NCBI GenBank assembly: GCA_963930655.1
Contig: OZ005601.1
Coordinates: forward strand, 24,924,921 to 24,988,920
Length of the DNA: 64,000 bases
Direction of reading: 5' to 3'
Source of the DNA: Myrica gale
Lineage: Eukaryota; Streptophyta; Magnoliopsida; Fagales; Myricaceae
In this document: positions 34,205 through 46,132 of the stretch, piece by piece
Layout: each line of letters opens with the position of its first letter
Position numbering within the stretch: the stretch's first letter is position 1
Translations under genes and position numbers: made by a program
Notes under the pieces: generated by a model
What the model was told of the DNA's origin: nothing
The model's database searches: none
Seen by the model: the letters and a program-made list of their open reading frames with translations, nothing else

Positions 34205-37200
34205 GATTCAAGAAAGAAGAAATGTAATAGTTGGTTCTTGGATAGTGGATGTTCAAGACACATGACCGGTGACCCATCAAGATTCTCAAGTCTATCAACC
34301 ATCAAAGGTGGAAATGTAACATTTGGCGACAACTCCAAAGGGAAAATAATTGGTATAGGCAATATTGGCGGTAATACTCTTCCTCTTATTGAAAATGTGC
34401 TATTAGTTGATAAATTGAAGCATAACTTGCTTAGTATTTGTCAACTCTGTGATAAAGGTTATAGAGTTGTGTTTGAATCTTCTCGATGCCTTATTGAAAT
34501 TGTCATTGATGGTAAATTATTGTTCATTGACCATAGTAATTCAAATGTGTATAAGATTGACATTGATCAAAATGTTTGTGTGGTAAATTATCTTGTGGTC
34601 AATGTAAATGATAGTTGGCTATGACATAGAAGATTAGGTCATGCTAGCATGCATCAAATTTTGAAAATTTCCAAGCATGATATTGTGAATGGACTACCCA
34701 AGTTAAATTTTGAAAAATACCAAGTTTGTGAAGCTTGTCAAATGGGAAAAATAGTGAAAACCTCTTTTCAATCCAAAAACTTAATTTCAACTAGTAGACC
34801 TCTACAATTACTTCACTTGGATTTATTTGGCCCATCAAGAACTCAAAGTCTTGGTGGAAAGACCTATGTTTTTGTAATTGTGGATGACTACTCTAGGTTC
34901 ACTTGGATTTTGTTTTTAGCTTCAAAAGATGAGGTCATTCATGAATTCATCAAATTTTCAAAAAGGGTGCAAAACGCAAAAGGATACACCATTGTGGCCA
35001 TTAGAAGTGATCATGGTGGTAAATTCGTTAATGTGAAGTTCGAATCTTTTTGTAGCATGAATGGTTATGAGCATAATTTTTCAATACCTAAAACTCCTCA
35101 ACAAAATGAGGTTGTTGAGAGAAAGAATAGAAATATTCAAGAGATGACAAGAACTATTTTGAATGAAAACAAGTTACCGAAATATTTTTGGGCCGAGGCC
35201 TTCAATACGTCTTGCTATGTTTTGAATAGGGTATCTATGAGACCCACTTTGAAGAAAACTCTTTACGAGCTTTGGAAAGATAAAAAACCCAACATCCATT
35301 ATTTCAAAGTCTTTGGTTGTAAATGCTTCATTTTAAATACCAAAGACAACCTTGGAAAATTTGATTCTAAAATCGATGTTGGAATTTTCCTTGGATACTC
35401 TAATTCGAGCAAAGCTTATAGAGTTTATAACAAAATGACTCTTTGTGTTGAAGAATCAATGCATATTACTTTTGATGAATCTAATAGTCCATTTGAGAAA
35501 AATGCAAGTGTAGATATTGAAGATATTGAAGGGGAGACGGAAGGACATGAAATCAACCTTAACCCCACTCAAAGTGATGATGGTCAACCTCCAAGTGAAG
35601 AAAATGTTCAACCATTGCTAGGAGAAGGTACTTCACAAGAACTCCCTAAGGAGTGGAAGTATGCTACTAGTCACCTTTAAGAGTTAATTATTGGTGACCC
35701 CTCACATGGAACAAGAACTAGAGATTCATTAGAAATATTTGTAATCATCTTGCATTTGTCTCTCAAATTGAACCTAAGACTTTTCTTGAAGCCGAAAACG
35801 ATGAAAGTTGGATTTTGGCAATTCAAGAAGAGTTAAACCAATTTGAGAGAAATCAAGTTTGAGAACTTGTCGCTAGACCCAAAGATCAAACTATTATTGG
35901 CACAAAATGGGTCTTTAGGAACAAGGTTGATGAGCACGGCACTATTGTTAGAAACAAAGCTAGATAGGTTGCTAAAGGCTATAATCAAGAAGAAGAGATT
36001 GACTATGATGAAACATATGCACCTGTAGCACGTTTGGAATCTATTAGAATGCTTTTGGCCTTTGCTTGGTATAAAAATTTTATACTTTATCAAATGGATG
36101 TGAAAAGTGCTTTCTTAAATGGATTTATCTTGGAAGAAGTCTATGTAGAACAACCACAAGGTTTTCAAAACAAAGCTTATCCAAATTACGCTTTCAAATT
36201 GAAAAAGGCTTTGTATGGACTAAAATAAGCTCCTAGAGCTTGGTATGATAGACTTAAAATTTTACTTATTGAAAAAGGTTTTTCCATGGGTAAAGTTGAC
36301 ACAACACTTTTCGCCAAGTCCAAAAACAATGATATTATAATTGTACAAATTTATGTGGATGACATTATTTTCGGTGTTACTAATGACTCTCTTTGTCAAG
36401 AATTTTCTAAGTTTATGTATGAAGAGTTTGAGATGAGCATGATGGGTGAGCTCAACTTCTTCCTTGGACTTCAAATCAAGCAATCCAAAGAAAGAATCTT
36501 CATAAACCAAGCCAAGTATACAAAGGACCTACTCAAACGCTTTGGAATGGAGACCTTTAAAGCGGTTGAAACACTAATGAGCACATCGCTAAAGCTTGAT
36601 GCAAATGAAAAAGGTAAAAAGGTGGACATCACCAAACATAGAGGTATGATTTGAGCTCTCCTCTATTTGACGGCTAGTAGGCCAGATATTATGTTTAGTG
36701 TGTGCTTATGTGCTAGATTTCTAGCTTGTCCTAAAGAATTACATCTTGTTGCCGTAAAAATTTTTTTTGATATATTTCAGGAACTATCAACCTAGGACTT
36801 TGGTATCCTAGAGACACTCACATGAACCTAGTAAGTTATTCCGATGCTGACTTTGCCGGGTACAAAGTCGATAGAAAAAGTACTAGTGGCACTTGTCATT
36901 TTATAGGTTCATCTTTAGTCTCTTAGAGTAACAAGAAACAAAACTCGGTTGCATTATCAACAACCGAAGTGGAATACATAGTGGCCGGTAGTTGTTGTCC
37001 TCAAGTGTTGTGGACGAAACAAACACTCCAAGATTTTGGACTAGAATTTAATAGCATACCCATCAAATGTGATAACACTAGTGCTTTCAACTTATCCAAG
37101 AATCCTATCCAACACTCAAGGACTAAACACATTGAAGTGAGACATCATTTTCTAAGAGATCATATTCAAAAAGTTGACATCTCACTTGAGTTCATTAGTA

Positions 37201-37301
37201 CTGAGCATCAAGTAGCTGATATTTTCACAAAACCCTTGAGTAATGATAGATGTCGTGATCTTAGACGAAACATTGGGTTTTTAGATGCAAATGCTCTTTG
37301 A
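34205..37301 (+). pseudogene. pol region of the SIRE-type element (PR-IN-RT-RH)
   Basis: Protease: WFLDSGCSRHMTGD, the aspartic DSG site (about 34220-34270). GAG-pre-integrase: HRRLGHAS at 34625, directly after an in-frame TGA at 34622-34624 that replaces the usual Trp. Integrase: LLHLDLFGP and DDYSRFTW, then the DHGG segment and PQQNEVVERKNR (about 34810-35135), which carry the DDE residues. RT (about 35880-36650): [33 protein letters not shown], and the catalytic YVDDIIF. RNase H: YSDADFAGYKVDRKSTSG, NSVALSTTEVEY and HIEVRHHFLRD to 37301. Stops or shifts occur near 34622, 35680, 35860, 36228, 36654 and 36925. An intact polyprotein would copy RNA to DNA and insert it. Confidence 0.9.
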
Positions 37302-37454
37302 TAAGCTATCTCTTTGTTTTCCTTGATTTTTTTTTTTTATGTTTTTAAACTTGTTTAAAATGCCTTTATGACTTATTACATGTTTGACATTCATCAAATG
37401 CATTATTCCATTTAAATTATGGGCCTTAAAACCTCATTTCTCGAGACTGTTCTC

Positions 37455-37570
37455 TGTAGCGGTCGACCGTGTAGAACCTCTACACGAAGCGGTCGATGGT
37501 CATGTGAAACCGCTACACGAAGCGGTCGACGGTCATGAACCGCTATACCAAGCGGTCGACCGGTCTCTCA
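37455..37570. repeat. Short repeats built on palindromic GGTCGACC-type cores
   Basis: Three or four diverged units of about 35-45 bp, each with 'aagcggtcga(c/t)(c/g)g' followed or preceded by 'aaccgcta(c/t)ac'. They lie in the untranslated spacer between pol and the third ORF. The same core occurs in both LTRs (31600-31780 and 39725-39890). Confidence 0.75.
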
Positions 37571-37821
37571 TTTCTCCCGTACAGATTCGCCTTTCTCGAC
37601 CCAAACTCTCTCAAATCCTTCCCAAAACACCATAACCTGCCCTAAAATCGATCCCCATCATCTCAGAACATCATTTTCGGCCTAAGCCCTCTCTTTTTGA
37701 GTTGATTTACATCAAAATCCATCCAACACGAGATTTCTAGGGATTTCGGCCTCTTTGAAACCTTAACTCCAATTTTTCAGATTCCATCCTCTTTTCTCTC
37801 AAATTCTCTAGTTCAACTATC

Positions 37822-39017
37822 ATGCCAAGGACGAAGCAACCTGCCATACACGTCTCTGAGAGCTCGGGATCATCTCGATCATCAGCAGCTCTTTCGGGTG
37901 AGCCTGATTACAATTTTCTTAATGCTAAATGTGCTTCAAAGTTTTATAGTGACTTCTCAAATAGAAAAGTCATGTTTGGTAGGAAAATGGATATGGAATC
38001 ACTTTCGATTTTTGAGATTGAGCGTCCTTTTGTGAAGCAAGGTTGGTGAAATTTATTGGATATGGGTAACAAAGTGTTTCCCAAATATGTTAGGATGTTT
38101 TTCACTAACATGTCTACAAGTTGGGAAGCGGGAGGCTTTTTTACTGTTAAGAGTAAGGTTTGGGGACGAGATATTGTTTTAAATGAAGTAATTCTCGGTG
38201 AGATTTTTAGTATCCCAAATGTTGGGATTCGGGCTTATGAGCTTAAGACATGGCCCGTGTGTAAGGGCTTTGATTATGGAGCAGCCCTAAGTATCTTCCT
38301 AGGAGATGATGTGACAGAGGATGCACCTAGAAAAATCCATGCCAACCAGTTACCTGTTCGTTTGAGATTGCTTCATTTGATCTGCACTCATAACTTGATG
38401 CCTCGAGGTGGACACCGAAAGGAGGTGACTTATATGGATATTTTTATCTGAAGGAGAAAAAGTTCAACCTTCCTTTCATTATGCTCAAACATATGGAAGC
38501 AGCTTGTGAGTCTACGAATAATCTACCTTATGGCTTGATGTTTACTCAGATTTTTAGACATTTTGGCGTGGCACTCAATTCTCTAAAACAAGACACTTTG
38601 ACCAAGTGTGAGATATTTGATACTCACACTTTAACCCGGATGGGCTATAGACAAACTTCCAGGAACACTTGGATGCTGAAGCGTCAGGAGAGTGATGAGG
38701 ATGAGCCTGAGGAGGCTGATGAGGATATTGAGGCTGAGGATGAGCCTACTGGTGAGGAGGAAGATGCTGAGGCAATGGAGTTTGATATCGATGCTGATTT
38801 GGCTGATGATCCTCCTATTATTCCTTCTCCTACCAGAGCTCCTGACCATACTTCTTCCTCTGATTCCCGGTCAACCGCTTTTGAAGGAAGGATGCTTGCT
38901 ATGCATGAGGCGGAATGAAAGTTTCTTCATGACAGTATAACTTCTATACAAGAGGAGCAGAGACGGTTCTTTGAGGACATGAGGACTTTTATGACCCGTT
39001 TTTCTCCACCATTATGA
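37822..39017 (+). pseudogene. Third ORF of the SIRE-type element (envelope-like position)
   Basis: It starts MPRTKQPAIHVSES with a Ser-rich head. The middle (about 37910-38640) resembles the plant 'putative plant transposon protein' domain that accompanies SIRE/Maximus elements: KFYSDFSNRKVMFGRKMD, WGRDIVLNEVILGEIFSIPN, RLRLLHLICTHNLMPRGGH and MLKHMEAACES. The C-terminal part is strongly acidic (Asp/Glu-rich, about 38690-38810) and ends in a short helical segment. Stops at 38047-38049, about 38449 and 38916-38918 break it. In this lineage the ORF is sometimes called envelope-like because of its position after pol. No signal peptide or clear transmembrane segment is visible here, so that role is not supported by this copy. 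Confidence 0.75.
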
Positions 39018-39313
39018 TTCTCATCGCATATTAATTTCATTTTGTTGTCCAGTTGTTTATGTATTTCATTTTTATGATGACAAAGGGGGAGAAGAAATGG
39101 TCTCTTTTTGTATCTCTGTACCCTTTTGAGACTTTGATGTACTGCTTTAATTTGATATAAAAGTCTCTTTATTATTAATATGCAATTCTTTCGTATTATA
39201 TATTGACTTGTGTCCATGAAGTATTAAAATGTCCAAAACCCCACATCAAAGTACAAAAGATAGAGGGAGACAAGATCAACAAGAGAAAGATCAATTAGTT
39301 TAATGTCATCATC

Positions 39314-39327
39314 AAAAAGGAGGAGAT
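39314..39327 (+). promoter_or_regulatory. Polypurine tract
   Basis: 'aaaaaggaggagat' immediately precedes the 3' LTR, where second-strand synthesis is primed. Another purine run ('acaaagggggagaag') sits at about 39080-39095. Confidence 0.8.
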
Positions 39328-40631
39328 TGTTGGCTTTTAGTCACAATCAATGTTTTGATGATAACAATAGAAGTAATTGAGATGTGAAGCAAAGCGGATC
39401 CAAAATGAGCACGAAGCGATCAAGCAACATCACCTTCAATGAAAGTGGTCTTAAAGTGAAGACTCAAGATGCTAGGGTAATCTTTGTAACTCTAAGACTT
39501 CATCTTTAACAAGGATTTCAATCACACAAATGCATAAGTCTTCAAAACTTGCATAAACCGTTTTAACGTCTGTTAAATGAATAAAACCTTTTTAATGGCT
39601 TCAAAATATCCAAAATATACTCCCAAATCTTTTTATATACTTATGATAAGTTAGAGTTTAAAATTGGGTATTTTAAGTGGGTCAAAATCGAGTTTTTAAG
39701 TCAACTGGATCATGCTTAAGTTGAGGGGGTCGACCGGCTCAATGAAGCGGACGACCGGACCTACTACCGCTTGGTGTAGCTGTAGACTGGTAACATTTAT
39801 TAAAGAGTCGTTAAGCTTCTGACAATATGACCGTTGTGTAACGGTAACTTGAAGCGGTCGACCGGTTCATGTAGCGGTCGACCGGCTCGTTTTAACAGAT
39901 CACTCCCAACGGCTATTTTTCTCATGAGGCTGGCCTATATAAAGTCATTCCCACGCCTTTGAAACATAACTCAATCTTCCAAAATCATTTTACAAAGGCT
40001 AAGAGTGATAAAAAAAACCTTCAAATCCTTATTCAAACATCATTCACACATAATCTTCATTTTCACATCCTTGTTATTGTGTGACGCCTAAGAGCTAGTT
40101 ATTTCGCATTGTAATATCTACTCCATCAAGGGAGCTTTGAGGGAAATTTCGTTCAACCATACACATTACTAAGAGAGTGATTCTCTTGTATCCTTTCGGT
40201 GGGGTTTGTTCATCGAAAGAAGGAGTTTGGAGAGGTTTGTTTTAAAACTCGTTCTTGAGGCTTGAAGAGGGTTTTCTCAGGCTCAAGTGTAAGGAAACCT
40301 TTCCCTTGGTTGAAGGGAGAATATTGGAGAAACCTCAAGGCTCGGTAAAGGAGCTTGAGGGGTGGACGTAGGCGGACTTGCCGAACCACCTAAAATATTG
40401 TGTTTGCTTCTCTTCCCTTAACTTCTTTATTTGTGCTACTAGTTTATTGCTTTAAAATACTCTCTTGTGCATTTAGATTGCTATACATTCTCTTGTGTTT
40501 AATTTTTTATTGCAATCAATCTCATTTGTGAGACTTGTAGCTAGCAAACACATTCTTTGGGTTAATTTTTCGAAAAAGTTTTGAAACTCAATTCACCCCC
40601 CTCTTGGGTTGCCTTAATCCTAGGAATATTA
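39328..40631 (+). repeat. 3' LTR of the SIRE-type element
   Basis: Starts TGTTGGCTTTTAG and ends GGAATATTA, where the canonical final CA has become TA. It is followed by the 5-bp duplication 'ctatc'. It differs from the 5' LTR by scattered substitutions and small indels (for example 'taaacgac' is missing near 39915). Confidence 0.92.
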
Positions 40632-40636
40632 CTATC

Positions 40637-42277
40637 GTGATCCAGCCTTTTATTTTTCTAGTCTCTTTCTTGGTCGTTTTTATCTTGTGTAGAAATTCGA
40701 TTGTGTTCGTCTCTAGGGATTTTGAACTTTGATTTCAATCTTATCAAAAGCAGGGTCTTAGAAGGTAAAAATTGAAAACTTGGGCCTTAAAAGCAAAATT
40801 CCCAAAGAACTGAATTCAAAATTGATTGTTTTCATTTTTTTAAAAAATTTGGAAACAGAAAAGTCAATTGTGTGGAGGCTTAATGTTGTTGCTTTCTTGT
40901 CTTTTCAGGTTAATTTTGGAGCTCAAATTTTGCTTGGTGGTGGGCTTATTCAGGTAATTTGTATCCTAAACCCCTATTAGAAATTTAGAAAATGATTCTA
41001 TGGATTATTTGAAGATGGTTTTTGTGACTTGTTGGAGATTGGAGGTTAGGGCTTATGTTGGTTCGGTTCGTTTTTTTGAATTGTTGGAGATTGGAGGTAG
41101 GGGCTTATGTTGGTTATGTTGGTTTTTGTGAATTGTTAAAGATTGCAGGTTAGGGCTTATGTTGGTTCTGTTGGTTGTTTAGGAGATCTTAAAATTGAAA
41201 TTGAATTTGTGAATTGTTCATTTATATTTTGATTACTTGATATGCGGAACATGACGGTAACCTAGTAGAGTACATAGTGTATTGTTCATTTTATACTTGT
41301 TTAGAAGATATTTTGATTACTTGGTATGCGGAAAATATTTTTAAATGTTTTTGGTCCTTAATTTTTGATATTTTAACTTTAAGACATTTTTGCATTACGT
41401 AGGAAAAAATTTTGAGCTGTCATTTTGCCTTGAGAATTTGTCCCATTTAACTAAAATTATGGTTCCGCCACTGCACATTGATGTACTTTTTTGCAACTGT
41501 CATTGGATTCTTCTGATCCTATCCTTTCGAGATTTGAAGGCAAACTTTTTCTTAGCTTTGTCCTAACATACAATTATTCCCTCTCGTGCGGCAGGACTAA
41601 CTACATACTGTAGGACTGCAACTTCTGTGAAACTTAAAATCAGCTTATACGGTGGGTAACATTGCCAAGTTGAGTGCTATTTTGTCTATCTCTAACCCGA
41701 TGGACGTGACGTTTAATTCGTCTCGAAAGAGACACATGCCATTACGTTGTTTAGTTTGAAGGGTACGACCTTTTTGATATTCTATTAAAACGAGGGGATC
41801 AAATTGAAAATTCAAGGATCATCTTTTAGAAAGAAGGCAAAACATAAAGACTACGCCATAAAATGGAATATTGAACCTAAAATGCATTATTATTAACAAA
41901 CCAAAAGGAAAAAGCAAAATATGCATGCATTTGATTTTGATTTTTTTTGTTTCTATCCAAGCCCTCAGGTGCAGTTGCTGTTGCACAACATAATCGAGCT
42001 CCGCCTAGATCATAGATTCATAGCACCGGTAACAAATGACATGCTATAGAATCATGACATCATGTCCAATCTATGGCATTATATCCTGGGGTATTTGAAT
42101 TCGCAGAAAAAAGTATTATTAACAACCAATCCTGAAAATTTGTCGTTAAAAGTTAACTACGGACAACCACATTTAACTAGTGTTAAAAAATTTGTTTGCC
42201 CATTCACACATAGGCCAAGGTGTACGGAAAATTTTAATTGCGTTGACAACATATTCATAGAGGGTAAGCTTTCCATT

Positions 42278-42321
<44 letters not shown>

Positions 42322-42426
42322 CCTACCATATGAGTAGCTGATGTAATTTCCATTTATAGATCGCTTGCAAGCTTTGGTGTCCTGCAAAGTGAGATCCGTT
42401 GGATTGGACTACACTATGAAGCAAAG
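40637..42426. other. Spacer with decayed repeats
   Basis: No gene recognised. At about 41345-41475 the sequence 'ccttaatttttgatatttt', 'aagacatttttgcatta' and 'ggttccgccactgc' matches the right end of the hAT family at 48200-49083; the left end is not found. Three near-copies of 'gaggt(ta)ggggcttatgttggtt' occur at 41045-41175. The frame 40780-40980 is not recognisable. Confidence 0.45.
42277..42316. repeat. (TA)n microsatellite
   Basis: About 18-19 uninterrupted TA dinucleotides followed by 'cacatcc'. Confidence 0.95.
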
Positions 42427-42718
42427 TGTAGAAAATAAAATACTTCAACAAAAGTTTTATTCCTTTTCCTTGCAAAATAACACGAGGGTTACAAAGATAT
42501 TTATAGTCCACAATGAGACTTTACAACTTCTAAAACATAACACCCAAATAAATCTCACATAATTCATCATAGTAAATCCCATTTAACCCCCACATAATGA
42601 GCATATTAAAATGGTCTCTAACTCTTCAACTTTGTAACCTATAAGCATACTAAAAGACATAACCGCTCCATCAACTAATTTTATTGGAAATAAACTCTAA
42701 TTAAGTTTAATAACTAAC
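42427..42718 (-). repeat. 3' LTR of a second minus-strand Copia element
   Basis: On the minus strand it starts TGTTAGTTATTAAAC directly after a purine-rich tract (aagtttaagaggggg) and ends ATTTTCTACA: about 292 bp with TG...CA ends. Part of the same sequence recurs at 45873-45994. Confidence 0.75.
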
Positions 42719-44037
42719 ACCCCCTCTTAAACTTAATTTTGTAACTCTCAGCAAACTCCTTATCTTGCAAAATATTTCACCCTTGAGGGCCTTGGTGAAA
42801 ATATTAGCAACTTGATCTTGTGACTTCACGAACTTGAACTCCACCTCCTTTTTAGCTATACATTCTCGAATGAAATAAAATTTTGTCTTCATATGCTTGC
42901 TTCGATCATGAAAAACTGGATTCTTGGCCAAAGCTATCGCCGACTTGTTATCCACAAAAATCTTTGTTGGATCATTTTCCGAGACATGAATTTTCTTCAA
43001 CAAAGATATTAATCAAATTGCTTGACAAACACAACTTGACATAGCAACATACTCCGCTTCACAAGTGGATAGTGTAACAATGGGTTGCTTCTTTGAGGAC
43101 CAAGTAAAAGCCGCACTTCCCATGAAGAAAACAAACTCGGTTGTGCTTTTTCTTTCATCAACATCTCTAACCCATCACTATCACAATAGCCCAAAAGCTT
43201 AAAATCATTTGAAAATGAATAAAGCAGTCCATGTTCAAGTGTACCTTTGATGTACCGAAGAATTTTTTTAGCCACCTTTAAATGAGAGAAAGTAAGAGCT
43301 GCCATTTATTGACTAACAAGTCCAACCCCAAAAAGAATATCCGGCCTTGTGCAAGTTAAATATTTCAAACTTCCAACAAGGCTTTTGAAAAATTGTTGGA
43401 TCAACTTTTTCTCCATCTTCATGCCTTGATAATTTGATGCAACATTCTACGGGTGTGCTCACGGGCTTGCAATCATCCATTTTGAATGTCTTTAGCATAA
43501 CATTCTTGAGAAATAAAAATGTCATCCTCCATTTGCTTTACTTCGATGCCAAGATAAAAAAACATAAAACCAAAATCCGTCATCTCAAACTCTCGAGCCA
43601 TTACTTTCTTGAATTCCTCAAACATGGTAGGATTACTTCCTGTAAAAATCAAGTCATCCACATACAAACATATGAGAAATATATCTCCATATGGATTCAC
43701 CTTTGTATAAAGAGCATGTTCATAGGGACACTTCAAAAAATTATTATCTTGGAAGTACTTGTCAATTCTACTATTCCACGCCCTTGGTGCTTGCTTTAAG
43801 CCATACAAGGCTTTCTTCAATTTCAAAACTTTCTCTTCATGCCTATTCAAAATAAACCCAAAGGTTGTTCCACATAGACTTCATTTTCAAGAAAGCGGAC
43901 TTGACATCCATTTGATGGATTTTCCAACTATTTTGAGCCGCCAAAGAAATAATTAAGTGAATAGTTTCCAAACGGGCAACGGGTGCAAATACCTCATCAT
44001 CAATTCCGGGCCTTTGACTATATCCTTTGGCAACTAG
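42719..44037 (-). pseudogene. Copia RT-RNase H fragment
   Basis: From high to low coordinates on the minus strand: [61 protein letters not shown] (RT catalytic core, about 43670-43640), FFYLGIEVKQ, then RNase H pieces including VDNKSAIALAKNP, HDRSKHMKTKFYFIREC and VANIFTKAL (about 42990-42780). Several frameshifts and stops. The 5' part of the element (gag, protease, integrase) is missing because a CACTA element begins at 44038 within the RT. Motifs suggest a Tork/TAR-like Copia; the lineage is uncertain. Confidence 0.85.
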
Positions 44038-45372
44038 CACTACAAAAAAATATGTCTATAGCGGCAGTAACAAAAAAGCCTTAGTTTTGCGGGGTTTTGC
44101 AAAAAACGCTGCTAAAGGGGGTCTATAGCGGAGATCTTTTTAGCGGCGGTCACTGATCGCTGCTATAAACCCCCTTTAGCAGCGTTTTTTGCAAAACGCC
44201 ATTAAGGGTATCACCTTTAGCGGTGGTCAGTGACCGCCGCTATAGACCCTCCTTTAGCAGCGTTTTGCAAAAAACGCCTAACGGTATTACCTTTAGCGAC
44301 GGCCCCCCTCTAGCGGCGTTCAGCCACCTTTAGCAACGTTTTGCAACTAGAAATTAGGTATCTATAGTAGAGTTGGTCTTTAGCAGCGGTTTTTTAAAAA
44401 ATCGCTGCTATAGGTATAATTGGAAAAAAATAAAAAATAGAAAAAATTATTTTATTTAATGTTAATAATTATTTTATAGACTATTTTATTCCTTTTAATA
44501 CATAATTTTATTTTGTCATGTGTTTAAAAAAAATTTTAAGAGACCTACATAATAAAATATTGAATTAAAAGGAGTTTTATGAAAATTGAAGTTGTTATAT
44601 TAAATTAGATAGAGTGATATGAAAGTTAGAGAGAGTGATATGAACCTTAAAGTTGTTGCATGATATATTTGATTATGACATATTACTTAAGTTGAAACAA
44701 AAAGACATTCTGAGATTAATTAGCTTATCCAATTAAAGTACATAATTTTATATCTAGTCATAGTTATTACTGTAATTGAATATTTTATATGGTATTAATT
44801 TGACACGTAAGTGTTTATGTGAATTTACAATTTTACTTTACATGAATAAAAGAATATTATATAAATCAACATAAAATAAATAAAATATAAAGGAAAAGAA
44901 AAGAAATCAAAACGGTGAGTTTCATTTTACTTGTAAAACATGAGTTTCAAAATGGCGTTAAGTTGAAATTCATTTCTCGCGCGCGCCCCCTCTTCCTGAT
45001 CTTTTATTTTCCGATGAAAGTCCCTCCCTCTACGTATTCGTCGCGTCTCCCCCTGCACTGCCTACAATTTATTGCCCTATCCTGCTCCGTCGTCGTTTCC
45101 CAAACACGCCCTTCACCCTGGATGCTCCTCACTTCTAGACCTTCAAAGGAAAATGTTTCTCTCTTGTTCTTCCCCTCTTTCTCTGCACCGGTCGTCCCCA
45201 CGTCCTCAGCATCCGTGCCTCTCCTTCGACCTCTGCTCCCCTCTGCGCTCGTTCGTAAACCCTAGAAAACTCCGAACCTTAAGTCTTCGCTTATTCGTCT
45301 TCTTCTTCCTCTTCCTTCGACGAACTCAACTCCAAACGCCCATCACACTCTGATGATTCCTCCAAGGTTAGC
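44038..45372 (+). mobile_element. CACTA element, left half (right end missing)
   Basis: Starts CACTACAAAAAAATATG inside the Copia RT, preceded by TAG. The GC-rich subterminal array (44055-44420: tagcggcggtcactg, agcagcgttttttgc, aacgctgctaaa) matches the family at 21350. The AT-rich arm (44430-44880) shares 'ccttttaatacata', 'tatgaaaattgaagttgtt' and 'gagattaa' with that copy. A CT-rich leader-like block follows (44960-45370), ending 'cctccaag|gttagc', a possible splice donor. No matching right end (TTTTGTAGTG plus TAG) was found before 46 kb, so the element is truncated. Confidence 0.75.
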
Positions 45373-45872
45373 TTCTATTGCGGTTTGTTTCGTTTTCATG
45401 ATTCATTTCAATCATTTGGAATTTGGAGGTCTCGTTCTAAATTAATTTCGATCAACGAATTCAATTGGGTCTTAATGAGAAAACGCAGGGATTTGTTGAT
45501 TATTTAGGACGACTTAGTTGTATGAACTCATGTGGTCTAGTCTGAGGTTCGTCTATATGCCTTTCATTTATAGGGACACAAAAATTTTTGGTCGACCTTT
45601 CTCTTAGTTTTCGCAGTTTTGTGTGCTTGGGTTGAACTGATTGGGGAATCACTTTGAATCATGAAAAGGAAACTGATAGGAAACAGGAAAATATACATCG
45701 AAAAACAAGTAGCATTGATTTTGTATATAACTTGGCTAGCAATTACATAGACTCACTTATGCATCTCAACTTCTTTTTGTCTTTGCCTTATGTTTAATGT
45801 TGACTCTTCTTCTCAGTTCTGGATCTTACTGCATGTCCTGAGGAACAAATTTTGAACTGTGACCAGCCGGAT
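45373..45872. other. Interior or deletion zone between the CACTA fragment and the LTR scrap
   Basis: T-rich, intron-like sequence without recognisable exons. It may be the continuation of the truncated CACTA element. Confidence 0.4.
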
Positions 45873-45994
45873 AATGAGTATATTAAAATGGTCTCCAACT
45901 CTTCAACTTTGTAACCTATAACAATACTAAAAGACATAACCGCTCTATGGACTAATTTTATTAAAAATAAACTCTAATTAAGTTTAATAACTAA
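45873..45994 (-). repeat. Copia LTR fragment
   Basis: About 120 bp nearly identical to 42597-42718 ('tattaaaatggtct.caactc', 'taaaagacataaccgctc', 'aataaactctaattaagttt'), ending at the same terminal ACTAACA. It could be the surviving outer end of the 5' LTR of the element at 42427-44037, but the neighbouring 5-mers ('caaag' at the left of that element, 'tgatc' here) do not match. Confidence 0.65.
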
Positions 45995-46132
45995 CATGAT
46001 CACTCACCATTATCATAAAGATAAAGCAAAATTACGGAAAACTTTTAGATTAAAATTACTATCTTATAGATAAACCCATCCCCACCGCCCCAACAAAACA
46101 ACCTGTCAGTCCTTAGTCCATCCACTAGGCTT

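Larger units (their letters stand above)
31199..40631 (+). mobile_element. Full-length SIRE-type Ty1/copia retrotransposon (9.4 kb)
   Basis: Two long LTRs (1315 and 1304 bp) enclose, in order, a tRNA-Met primer site, gag, protease, integrase, reverse transcriptase, RNase H, an extra third ORF and a polypurine tract. The 5 bases outside each end are 'ctatc' (31194-31198 and 40632-40636), so this is a single intact insertion. The third ORF after pol and the LTR size identify the SIRE/Maximus lineage. All coding regions carry stops or shifts, so the copy is not autonomous. By eye the first 180 bases of the two LTRs differ at about eight positions, which implies an insertion that is not very recent. 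Confidence 0.93.

Noticed and set aside
37455..37570. CRISPR-like or regulatory RNA array suggested by regularly spaced ggtcgac repeats
   Set aside because: Units are diverged, unequal in spacing, lie inside a plant retrotransposon, and have no associated cas-type genes.
45072..45353. Ser/Pro/Leu-rich open frames as a possible new gene
   Set aside because: The block is CT-rich and leader-like, lies within the CACTA fragment, and shows no domain.
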